This document shows positions 56,568-64,000 of a stretch of 64,000 nucleotides of DNA, piece by piece. Both the position numbers and the translations under genes were made by a program. A model generated the notes under the pieces. The model was not told the origin of the DNA. It searched no databases and saw only the letters and a program-made list of their open reading frames with translations. The first letter of the stretch is position 1. Each line of letters opens with the position of its first letter. The DNA is from Auriscalpium vulgare (Eukaryota > Basidiomycota > Agaricomycetes > Russulales > Auriscalpiaceae), in assembly GCA_019915015.1 (NCBI GenBank), contig JAHBBC010000001.1:744001-808000 (forward strand), given 5' to 3'.

Positions 56568-57211
56568 GTTTGATAGTTCGTTTCGGTGGAAGTAGACGAG
56601 GGTGAGGGTGCTTGTTGCATCCTGCTTGCTAGTATAATGAGCTGCTATTTATCTAGATCTAGATGGCAATCAAGCCTGAGAGTCTTGAATGACGCTTTCT
56701 AATCTTCTTCGGCCACCGCAAGTCTTTGACTAATGGCATCAACGAGCATGGTGCTCACTGTCAACGGCGGCTGGCTGGCTCCGTTGCGGCTGGCGGCGAT
56801 GCGGTGGATACAGCCATGTGCGTGGGCGTGAATTGATGACGAATTGATCCCGGTCGACGTTACATAGACCGTAGCATAGCGCGCTGCTGACTCTAGCCTT
56901 GCGTAAGTAAACACACCTGTGGCAACACATATCACTTTGCACGGGTATCATGGCAATATCATGGAAGACGACAACGTATATTGAAATGGTTAATCACGCA
57001 CTTACCACGCTTTGTGCTCGGAGCGTAGACCGGTTCGATCTGTCTGACCTCAACATCGTCGTCACTACGGACTGGTTACGAGTCTACTCGGAGCGAACTC
57101 AGAACTGAAGCTTCGTCCGACTCGGAGTGCACCGTGTGGTTCGCAGTAGTATATGTAGCAAGAGAAAGACGACGCCATGGACTATGACACAATGGAGAGG
57201 CAAGGGTTGTA
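56568..57211. other. Intergenic region
   Basis: Likely promoter region of the NmrA-like gene. CTAGATCTAGAT-type inverted sequence near 56652. Nothing else is supported. Confidence 0.4.
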
Positions 57212-57305
57212 TCCCTGGTCGTATATCGGTTAGTACACGCGCCTGTCATAAGCTCTTACGGTGATTAGGCCGCGCGAGAGCTGGGTTCGACTCCCAGCCA
57301 GGGAG
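57212..57305 (+). tRNA. tRNA-Asp (GTC), with a 22-nt intron
   Basis: The acceptor stem TCCCTGG (57212-57218) pairs with CCAGGGA (57298-57304). D stem GTAT/GTAC, anticodon stem CGCGC (57238-57242) with GCGCG (57272-57276), and T stem CTGGG/CCCAG around TTCGACT. The loop C-T-G-T-C-A gives anticodon GTC at 57245-57247. The 22 nt at 57249-57270 interrupt the loop one base after the anticodon, the canonical position for nuclear tRNA introns. A/B-box-like internal promoter sequences are present. Confidence 0.88.
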
Positions 57306-58799
57306 ACAAAGCCAGAAATCATTTTTGGATGCTTTATCGACCGCAGTCCGCCAGCTTCCATCAACCTTTGTACCATGATGGTTTCGAAATTCCCAAGGGT
57401 GAACATGTATGATCCACCGCGCCTGTACATGTTGCCCACAGTGCGCAGGCTTCCGGGCATGACGAGCTTCTGTATCTCGAATCTCAAGTCAACAATTTGG
57501 ACTGAGTAAGTCGCGTGAATTGCTATGGTAGCGTACGACTTCCGGAAAGCTTATAAGCCATCCGCTGGAGGAAATAAAGGGATGCAGATCATAGGTTCTA
57601 CAAAATATGATTGATCTAACAATGCGGGCCACTCTCTCCCGCCGCCTTGCCACGCGTAGTTATTACGGACGAGTCAACACGAGCTACGAGCACACGGCCG
57701 TGTCGCGTCAACTCTTCGCGGTACTTATTTCGGGTAGGCGTCATTACATTGAATCCAAGAAACACCATCGACGTCGGAGAAGGCGAGGAACCGCAGCCAA
57801 ATCGACATCTAGACAGGAAGTCGCAAGCGGTAGGGGTAGAATGTAACTGGATTTAGACAGGTCAATCGTGTGTCGCAGACAAGAGAGCTATGTACACACC
57901 TCGGCGGCCCGCCGTAAGGGCCTGCGCCCTACAATGCAGACAATGCAGGATGCGGCGCCAGCGATCTTCTAGACGTGTTTCTTGAGCCCGGCGAGCGATG
58001 TGTCGTAAATTGTTTGATCATGGTTGCGTATGCGTTTGATGGTAGCAGGGAGGCATTACACGCGAGAGTCGAGAGGCACCGGACGGGGTAGATGCCTGGA
58101 TCAAGAAAGCGTACCTTCGCCGGCGCGACAACTACTGTGGATTGCGATGGTAGGTCGCGCGCGCACATACACAGGCGACAAATGAATGACGGGGTGCGCT
58201 AGTAGTAGGAAGGGTGTGAGCATGTGAGGACGGGATATACGACAGTGGGACTAGGAGGGAAACAAAATCGACGCACCCCTGGTGGAAGCAAAACCTCGGA
58301 CATTAAGCAGTGATCAACAACAGTCGCCCGGGGCCGTTGTGGCAGTTCATGATGTCTGTGTTGAAGCAGGGGTGGCAGGGGAGAAGCAGCCAGTTGGCGA
58401 GTCAGACGCGGGAAACAAGAGGAAACAAGCGAGGGATACCGGCCGGCGCTTATGTATACTGCCGCTTGACGGACAACCTTCACCATACGCACAAGGCTAT
58501 ATCGCATCTACTTCAGCAAGTACGCTCGATTCCCTCGCGAGATTCATGACAGCTGGCACGACCTACTGGCGTAGGACGACGCTGTGGAGAACCGGCTTCG
58601 GTCGTCAACGAGGATGGAGCCACTTGTTCACGCCGACCTGGGCGATCACAATAAGAACAATATGTTTCGGATAATACAAGGAACTACAGAGTAAGCGCCG
58701 TGATGACCGTGGCAGACGCAGTGAGTGACCGCCGACTTATTTGAAAAGGAGACAACCGGATCCTGACTTCGCCACACAAGTTAGCTCGGACCACGCACA
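57306..58799. other. No recognised gene
   Basis: Frames up to 130 codons (58282-58674 plus; 58199-58507 minus) overlap and lack motifs. An Arg-rich frame at 57607-57846 is compositional. I cannot support a gene. Confidence 0.45.
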
Positions 58800-58816
58800 A
58801 TGGCAAACGACCAAGA

Positions 58817-59290
58817 CCCTCGGTACCTGTCCTCGATGCATTTCAAGATTCCAAAAAACCCTCCGCATCGTTTGTTGTCATGCCATATTTGAGGCCCCCG
58901 GATGATCCGAGATTTCGGTTTCTTGGGGAAGTCCTTAATTTCGGAGAGCAAATCCTCGAGGTGAGTGATTCATTGGAGCTCAAGCCTCGTCTCTGAAGCA
59001 TCCCCGCGCGAAGGGCTTGGCATATATGCATGAGCAGGTTGTCGCGCACAGGGACTGTGTGTTCAAGAACATGGGAATGGATAGCAGGATCATGTATCCC
59101 GATGGCTTTCATCCTATTTGGCAGGATTGGACGCCTACCGTGTCTGGGCACGCGAGGCGGTTGCCCCGCTTGGATGTAGGGCCGAGGCATTACTTTTTTG
59201 ACTTCGGCATTTCCTCCTACTTTCCGCCTGGCACGCCGAGGACGTTGGTCACTGGGAATTTCGGGCGGGACCGACAAGTCCCTGTCGAAG
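58817..59290 (+). pseudogene. Protein-kinase-like relic, cut by the retrotransposon
   Basis: Exon 1 remnant (VPVLDAFQDSKKPSASFVVM, PYLRPPDDPRFRFLGEVLNF) and, after a GT-AG intron (58961-59013), GLAYMHEQVVAHRDCVFKN, then HYFFDFGISSYFPPG. So it has HRD and DFG motifs in the same family style as 1638-3068. The N-lobe is missing, the first ATG is in another frame, and sequence similarity ends at about GRDRQVP, next to the presumed retrotransposon end. It is a 5'- and 3'-truncated copy. Confidence 0.8.
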
Positions 59291-59394
59291 GATGACTAGC
59301 GTCGTAGGGACGTGAGTCGTAGGGACTGAGGCAGAGGGCCGGAGGCTGTGTGGCCGAAGTCTTACTTAGATCCTGGGGCGGAGCACAAGCCCCT

Positions 59395-59486
59395 TTAACC
59401 TTGCTTGCTCCGCACCAGGTATGATCTCTATTTCATTGTATTCTCATGTCTCGAGTATCTAATTAACCTTGCTTGCTCCGCACCAG
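59395..59486 (+). repeat. 24-bp direct repeat inside the presumed LTR
   Basis: Copies at 59395-59418 and 59463-59486 are identical and 68 bp apart (core CTTGCTTGCTCCGCACCAG). A near-complement (CCTGGGGCGGAGCACAAGC, ~59371) just upstream can form a stem with the first copy. Confidence 0.8.
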
Positions 59487-59500
59487 TCTGTCGATTAATA

Positions 59501-59512
59501 GGTTATGGGCCC
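59501..59512 (+). other. Primer-binding site, complementary to the initiator tRNA anticodon region
   Basis: GGTTATGGGCCC is the exact complement of a GGGCCCATAACC anticodon stem-loop typical of initiator tRNA-Met. Copia elements are known to prime from the anticodon region of a cleaved (half) initiator tRNA, so this fixes the 3' boundary of the LTR to just upstream. Confidence 0.7.
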
Positions 59513-59661
59513 TGTTGCGACTTAAAGCCCCAACAGAAATCGACTTTGCAACAACTCTTGACATACAGATCTCCCAGCCGTCGTATCGCCTGTTTCCACC
59601 TCATTCGATCCCATTCCCCCATATCCCTCCTTTGTCTACGTCTTCTCAGTTCACAGCACAC

Positions 59662-61500
59662 ATGTCGAGCAATCAGAACAATTCGACAGACAAGGAGACG
59701 ACGGACTGGAAGAAGATCTCACTTACTCCTATCAAAGAGGAGGAAGACGGCTCGAACAACTACAGCGAGTTCAAGCAGAAGTCTATTCTTGATCTCGACG
59801 CTGCTGGGTACTGGCCTTATGTCGACGGACAGGACTACAGGCCTCCTGCCATTCCGGTGCTCCGTTCGAGTCAGGTGGTCGACGGTGTAGATGCCGCTGG
59901 TGCGCCCGCTAGTATCTCAATCCCAGGCAACGAGGACGAAGTCAATGCCGCCAAGAAGAAAGCTGAGAGCTGGTTCCGTGCCGACAAGAAGGCTCTAGCT
60001 GTCATTGTCCGTGCCGTTCCCAGCGACAAGCTCTACGTTGTCCGTGGATGCACCTCTGCTCATGACGCCTGGATCGCGCTCAAGAATGAGTACGAACCAG
60101 CGAATGCACTCACTGCGATTAGCATCAAACAACAGATCATTGCGAACCAGTGCGGCATTCATGACGATCCGGTTCTGTGGCGACAGATCATGGTTCAGCT
60201 GCACCAGAAGCTTCGCGAGGCCGATCCCCTCATGATGCCGGACACGGAGTTTGCCAAGCATCTCGTCACTCTCATGACCGAGGCCGACAACTGGCGCTAC
60301 TGTCGTGATTCTCTTCGGGAGAAGGTTCGGCAGGGCGATGCAATGAATCGCCCGGTGACGTCTGCTGCTGTTCTCCAGCGCATCAAGCAGGAGGAAGTTG
60401 AGCAGAAGATCGCTCCATCCGTCGTGTCGATCAATGCGCTCGTTGCAAAAGGCAAAGCCCGGGTCAGCCATGACCGCGGTGAAGCGGTCCCTGGAGCTTA
60501 TGCTGCTGGAGGTTCCAGCAATTCAGGTGATCGCCGTGCTGACAGGAGTGCGCAACGCAACAACAGACGTCCCGCTCCCTACAATGCGCAGCAACGCTCA
60601 AACGTGCGCGTCATCTGCGAGAACACGCATTGCGAGATGCCGGTGGGTCACAGCAAGTCCGACTGTTTTTCTTACGGTGGAGGGAAGGCCGGACAGTACC
60701 CAGAGATCTACAAAGGTAGACGTGACATCCATCTTGCGCCGGAGGCTCGCGTTGCTGCACGCCGAAAGCAGGCTCTGGAACGCCATGCTAAGACTGGATC
60801 TAATGCTGGGGTGCGCTTTGCTGGCTTAGCCGACTGCACTCAGGATGGCGATGAAGAGGTCGAGGACGTCGTCGGAGGTTTGGGCGATGGTTTTGCGTTT
60901 ATGTTGGCTTTGCCAGAAGACGACGATCTGGATGACGAAATTCACCTCGATGAAGAGATCCGCGTCAATGCGATTGCTCTCAATGTCCATGCAGATCAGG
61001 ACGACTCGGTGAACCATGATACCGGGGCGTCTCGTCACATCTTCCACAACGCCGACATCTTCCATGAGTACACCACATTTGACTCCCCACTTGACGTCCA
61101 TGGTTTCGGAACCAGTCTATGCGCCCAAGCGGTCGGAAAAGGGAAGATTGTCATGCAGGCCACGTATGATGGTACCCCGCGGACTTTTTCCATTTCCAAT
61201 GTGCTGCACATTCCGTCTGCGCGGTGCAACCTCATATCTGGGTCGCGGCTCGACCGCAAGGGCGTCAATACACAAACTGGCAAAGGTAGAATTGTCTACC
61301 TGAATGCGGCTGACGTGCCGTTCGCTACAGGCGGAATTGTTCGTGACCTCTACAAAATGGACGTCGCCGTTATGAAGCCAACGGACTCGACAGTTCCGTC
61401 CGCGGATGTGATCGCGGCTTTGACTCCATCCGTGACGTCGCTTTTTGGCCCGAGCGCTGACAGCGAGGAAACAAAGCGTCTGGGTTTTTCCATCGTCTAA
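59662..61500 (+). CDS. Copia gag and aspartic protease
   Basis: ATG at 59662 (MSSNQNNSTDKE); the upstream open frame covers the LTR and is ignored. The gag region carries the UBN2-type capsid (SAHDAWIALKNEYEP, WRQIMVQLHQKLREAD). A zinc-knuckle-like segment follows with Cys/Cys/His/Cys spacing (CENTHCEMPVGHSKSDC; not the classical CCHC spacing), then the retropepsin active site NHDTGASRH (Asp453) with a conserved NVLHIPSARCNLISGSRL block. It ends at TAA 61498-61500. Downstream integrase is in the -1 frame, joined at a GGGTTTT heptamer (61482-61488). Confidence 0.88.
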   Translation: MSSNQNNSTDKETTDWKKISLTPIKEEEDGSNNYSEFKQKSILDLDAAGYWPYVDGQDYRPPAIPVLRSSQVVDGVDAAGAPASISIPGNEDEVNAAKKKAESWFRADKKALAVIVRAVPSDKLYVVRGCTSAHDAWIALKNEYEPANALTAISIKQQIIANQCGIHDDPVLWRQIMVQLHQKLREADPLMMPDTEFAKHLVTLMTEADNWRYCRDSLREKVRQGDAMNRPVTSAAVLQRIKQEEVEQKIAPSVVSINALVAKGKARVSHDRGEAVPGAYAAGGSSNSGDRRADRSAQRNNRRPAPYNAQQRSNVRVICENTHCEMPVGHSKSDCFSYGGGKAGQYPEIYKGRRDIHLAPEARVAARRKQALERHAKTGSNAGVRFAGLADCTQDGDEEVEDVVGGLGDGFAFMLALPEDDDLDDEIHLDEEIRVNAIALNVHADQDDSVNHDTGASRHIFHNADIFHEYTTFDSPLDVHGFGTSLCAQAVGKGKIVMQATYDGTPRTFSISNVLHIPSARCNLISGSRLDRKGVNTQTGKGRIVYLNAADVPFATGGIVRDLYKMDVAVMKPTDSTVPSADVIAALTPSVTSLFGPSADSEETKRLGFSIV

Positions 61501-62640
61501 TGGGCCACATCGACGTTAAAGGGCTTGAGCGCTCCACCACTGGACTTCCCATCGACGACATTCGTGTCCAGCACTGCCGCATCTGCGCTCTCGCCAATAT
61601 CAAGCGGCTCAAATTTCCCAGAAAAGCTTCTCATCGTGCCGATCATCCCCTCTTCCGAATTCACTGTGACGTCTGCGGCCCACTTCCTGTTGGCTATGGC
61701 GGCTTCACGTATTTCATCACCTTCATCGATGATGCGTGTCGCTGGATCACAATTTTCTTTCTCAAAGTCAAATCTGATGCGCTAAAGTGCTTCCATGAAT
61801 TTCGCGTTGCTGCCGAGAAGTATCTTGGCTATCCTGTTCTATTCCTGCGTGTCGACAACGCTCCGGAGTTGGTCTCTGGCAAATTTGCCAACTACTGCCG
61901 AGAGCATGGCATCACTTATGAGCGTACTGTTCCCGACGCTCATCAACAAAATGGTGTGTCGGAGCGCGCTAACCAGATCATCGAGTCCATGACTCGTGCA
62001 ATGCTCGTTGACTCCGGTTTGACGTTCTGGTTCTGGCCTCTTGCTGCACAGGCAGCAGTGCATATCAAAAATCGTGTGCCTCATGCCTCCCTTCCATCTG
62101 GCGTCACACCTTTTGAAGGCTGGTTCAAGCGCAAACCTGATCTCTCTCATCTTCGTCCGTTTGGCGCTTTGGTCACTGCCAGAAAAACTGACTCGACCAC
62201 CGCCATGAAACTTACTCCGCGCGGAGAGGAAGGCCGATTCGTTGGCTATGCGCGCGACTCCAAGGGATACTTGGTCTGGTTTCCCTCTGCTCGAGTGATT
62301 CGGTCACGACGCGATGTGGAATTCCATGGCTTCCCTGATTTCCTACCTTCTCCTCCACTTTCAGACATTTTGTGGGATGACATTCCCATGGATTTGGAGC
62401 CACGCTTCCATGATGCACATCGCCGTGTCATTTTGGAACCGCCGGTGCCCACTCCCGCCATCGAGCGTAACTCCGCCATCGAGCGTAATCCCGCCATTGA
62501 GCGTAACCCCGCCATCGAGCGTAATCCCGCCTTTGAGCGTATTGAGTACGTGCTAGTCACGACTCCGGTCTTTGAACCTATCTCACCTGTTTTATCAGGC
62601 CGTCCATTGAGACTACTTTGCCCCGCCATCGAGCGAATTC
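61500..62640 (+). CDS. Copia integrase
   Basis: In the -1 frame relative to gag-pro, with a nominal ATG overlapping the gag-pro stop. Begins with the zinc-binding HHCC end (MGHIDVKGLE, CRICALANIK). The DDE core has IHCDVCGPL, LRVDNAPELVSG and NGVSERANQIIESMTRAML, followed by SLPSGVTPFEGWFKRKPDLS. A low-complexity stretch of AIERNP repeats follows (see the 18-bp repeat). The frame then leaves the polyprotein around 62570-62640; the remaining frame to 62891 is accidental. The region encodes cDNA insertion. Confidence 0.85.
62457..62546 (+). repeat. 18-bp tandem repeat (5 units) in the integrase-RT linker
   Basis: Units 62457-62474, -62492, -62510, -62528 and -62546 vary around GCCATCGAGCGTAATCCC and encode A-I-E-R-N-(P/S). 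A partial further unit is at ~62625. It is an expandable linker between integrase and reverse transcriptase. Confidence 0.9.
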
Positions 62641-64000
62641 TGAGCGTGATGGTGATGGCGATGTCGAGATGGAACCGGTTGATGACCGCCCTCTTGCGCA
62701 GCGTCGGTCGCCTCGCCTCAAACGTGTCCCTGCACATTACCTTGTCAACGCGGCCCAGGATGAAGGGGGGGAGAACAATCTCTTACGCACCATCCTGGAG
62801 TCCGTTGACGGAGAGCTTGAAGTTGAATGCGATGAGTCCGACTTTGCAGGACTTGCACAGGCCTTCATCCAGGCAGAAGTTGCCTTTGTGAGCGCCGCTC
62901 TCACAGATCCTATCGATGACCCAACCGAGAAAGATCCCAAAAACATTCAAGAGGCAAAATCCTCGACGTATTGGACCTATTGGCTTGCTGCCATCTACGA
63001 GGAATTGGAGTCGCTCAAAGCGAAAGGCGTATACGACGAAATCTCCGAGCTCCCACCAGGTCGAAAAGCTGTAGAGTCCAAGTGGGTCTTGCATATCAAA
63101 CGCGACCGTGACGGCCTTATTTCACGATTCAAGGCGCGTCTGGTTGCCAAAGGATTTACACAAATTCCTGGTCAAGACTTTCATTATACTTTTGCACCGG
63201 TCGCTCGATGGGAGTCCATTCGTCTGCTCCTTACTCTGGTTGCCAAGCACAACATGGTTCTTCGCCAGGTAGATGTCAAAACGGCCTTTCTGAATGGCCC
63301 GCTGGACGAAGAGATATATATGCGAAAGCCATCGATCCTCGGCGAAGGATTTTGGCGTTTGCTGAAGGGACTCTATGGCTTGAAACAAGCTGGCAGACAA
63401 TGGTATCTGGAGCTCAATCTCATGCTCGAGGCTATCGGGTTCACCAGGACCAAGTCGGACTGGAGCGTGTACAAACGTGTCCAAGGTGACGAACACTCGG
63501 TAATCACCACAAGCGTCGACGATATGCTGATTGCGTCGAGCTCGACAGTGGAGTCTGACGCTGTGGTTGCCGCTCTGGCATCTCGATTTGAGATCACAGA
63601 TAACGGTGAACCCAAGCTCCACCTTGGTTGTTCGATTAATCGAGATCAGGCTCGAGGAACTCTTCGGCTGGATCAAAAATCTTACATCGAGTCAATCCTC
63701 CGGGAATTTGGGTATGAGAACTGCAACTCTGTCTCCACTCCCATGGATCCCGGCGTGCGGCTACTACCAGCGACTGCTGAGGAAGCCGGACGTTCCAAGG
63801 ATTTTCCTTACCCTGCAATCGTCGGCAAATGCATGTATCTGTCAACCTGCACGCGCCCGGATATTGCGTACGCTGTGCGGGAACTTGCCAGATTCATGTC
63901 TAACTATGGATCAACACACGTCGCAGCCGCAAAGCACCTTCTACGCTATCTGAAGGGAACTGTCACACACGGCATCACTCTTGGAGGATCCAACAGCCCG
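62640..64000 (+). CDS. Copia reverse transcriptase / start of RNase H, partial
   Basis: Open in one frame from about 62640 to the window end. It contains YWLAAIYEELESLKAKGVYD, WVLHIKRDRDGLISRFKARL, GFTQIPGQDFHYTFAPVA, VDVKTAFLNGPLDEEIYM, LLKGLYGLKQAGRQWY, the catalytic loop as TSVDDMLIAS (S in place of the usual Y before VDD), LGCSINRDQARGTL, YPAIVGKCMYLSTCTRPDIA and KHLLRYLKGT. RT motifs with both catalytic Asp residues are present. RNase H and the 3' LTR lie outside the window. Confidence 0.88.

Larger units (their letters stand above)
59293..64000 (+). mobile_element. Ty1/Copia LTR retrotransposon, 5' portion (runs past window end)
   Basis: The order is gag, protease, integrase, reverse transcriptase, then the beginning of the RNase H region, which is diagnostic for Copia. 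A primer-binding site at 59501-59512 marks the end of a 5' LTR that probably begins near 59293. The LTR boundaries are not proven because no 3' LTR is in the window. Coding sequence needs a -1 shift near 61485 and another shift near 62570-62640. Insertion is next to, probably in, a kinase-like gene. Confidence 0.88.

Overview
The window is nuclear DNA of a filamentous basidiomycete, most likely an Agaricomycete of the Polyporales type. Four things point this way. Introns are short (about 45-60 nt) and every gene model that could be resolved is split by them. The gene families fit: multi-exon cytochrome P450s, a HRD/DFG protein-kinase-like family, UstYa/DUF3328-like proteins, a Mei2-like RNA-binding protein and UPF2. 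The transposons are a hAT element and a Ty1/Copia element. There are no operons and no prokaryotic signals. The species call is inference.

Layout. 0-6.3 kb: a broken small gene, a protein-kinase-like gene (1638-3068), then gene-poor DNA. 6.35-11.68 kb: a complete hAT transposon with near-perfect 20-bp inverted ends and an identical 8-bp target duplication. Its single seven-exon gene fuses an N-terminal Ulp1-type SUMO-protease domain to a BED/hAT transposase. 11.7-17.8 kb: a cytochrome P450 relic, then six head-to-tail copies of an unknown two-exon gene, four intact and two broken. 19.0-20.4 kb: an aldo-keto reductase. 20.5-25.2 kb: repeats, including a long palindrome. 25.2-29.7 kb: a Mei2-like gene flanked by inverted copies of a dispersed repeat.

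32.1-49 kb is a rearranged accessory cluster. It holds two P450s, UstYa-like genes and relics, and two copies of a small secreted-peptide gene. In the better copy two near-identical 14-residue units are each encoded by their own 42-nt mini-exon. A block of about 2.5 kb containing a small membrane protein plus the peptide gene has been duplicated, and the second copy has decayed. P450s, UstYa-like proteins and a repeat-bearing secreted precursor together resemble the fungal RiPP (dikaritin-like) pathway logic, but the product is unknown and that reading is inference. A RidA fragment and a broken UstYa-like gene close the region.

49.6-57.3 kb is conserved core DNA: a dual-specificity-phosphatase-fold protein whose active-site Cys is displaced, UPF2, an NmrA/isoflavone-reductase-like protein, and an intron-containing tRNA-Asp. 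From 58.8 kb a kinase relic is followed by the 5' part of a Copia retrotransposon, which runs off the window end.

Three otherwise coherent reading frames (P450-2, the UstYa-like gene, and Copia gag-pro/int) each need a one-base shift at or beside a short homopolymer. Either these genes are newly inactivated, or the assembly has residual indels. In Copia the shift may instead be a real -1 frameshift site.
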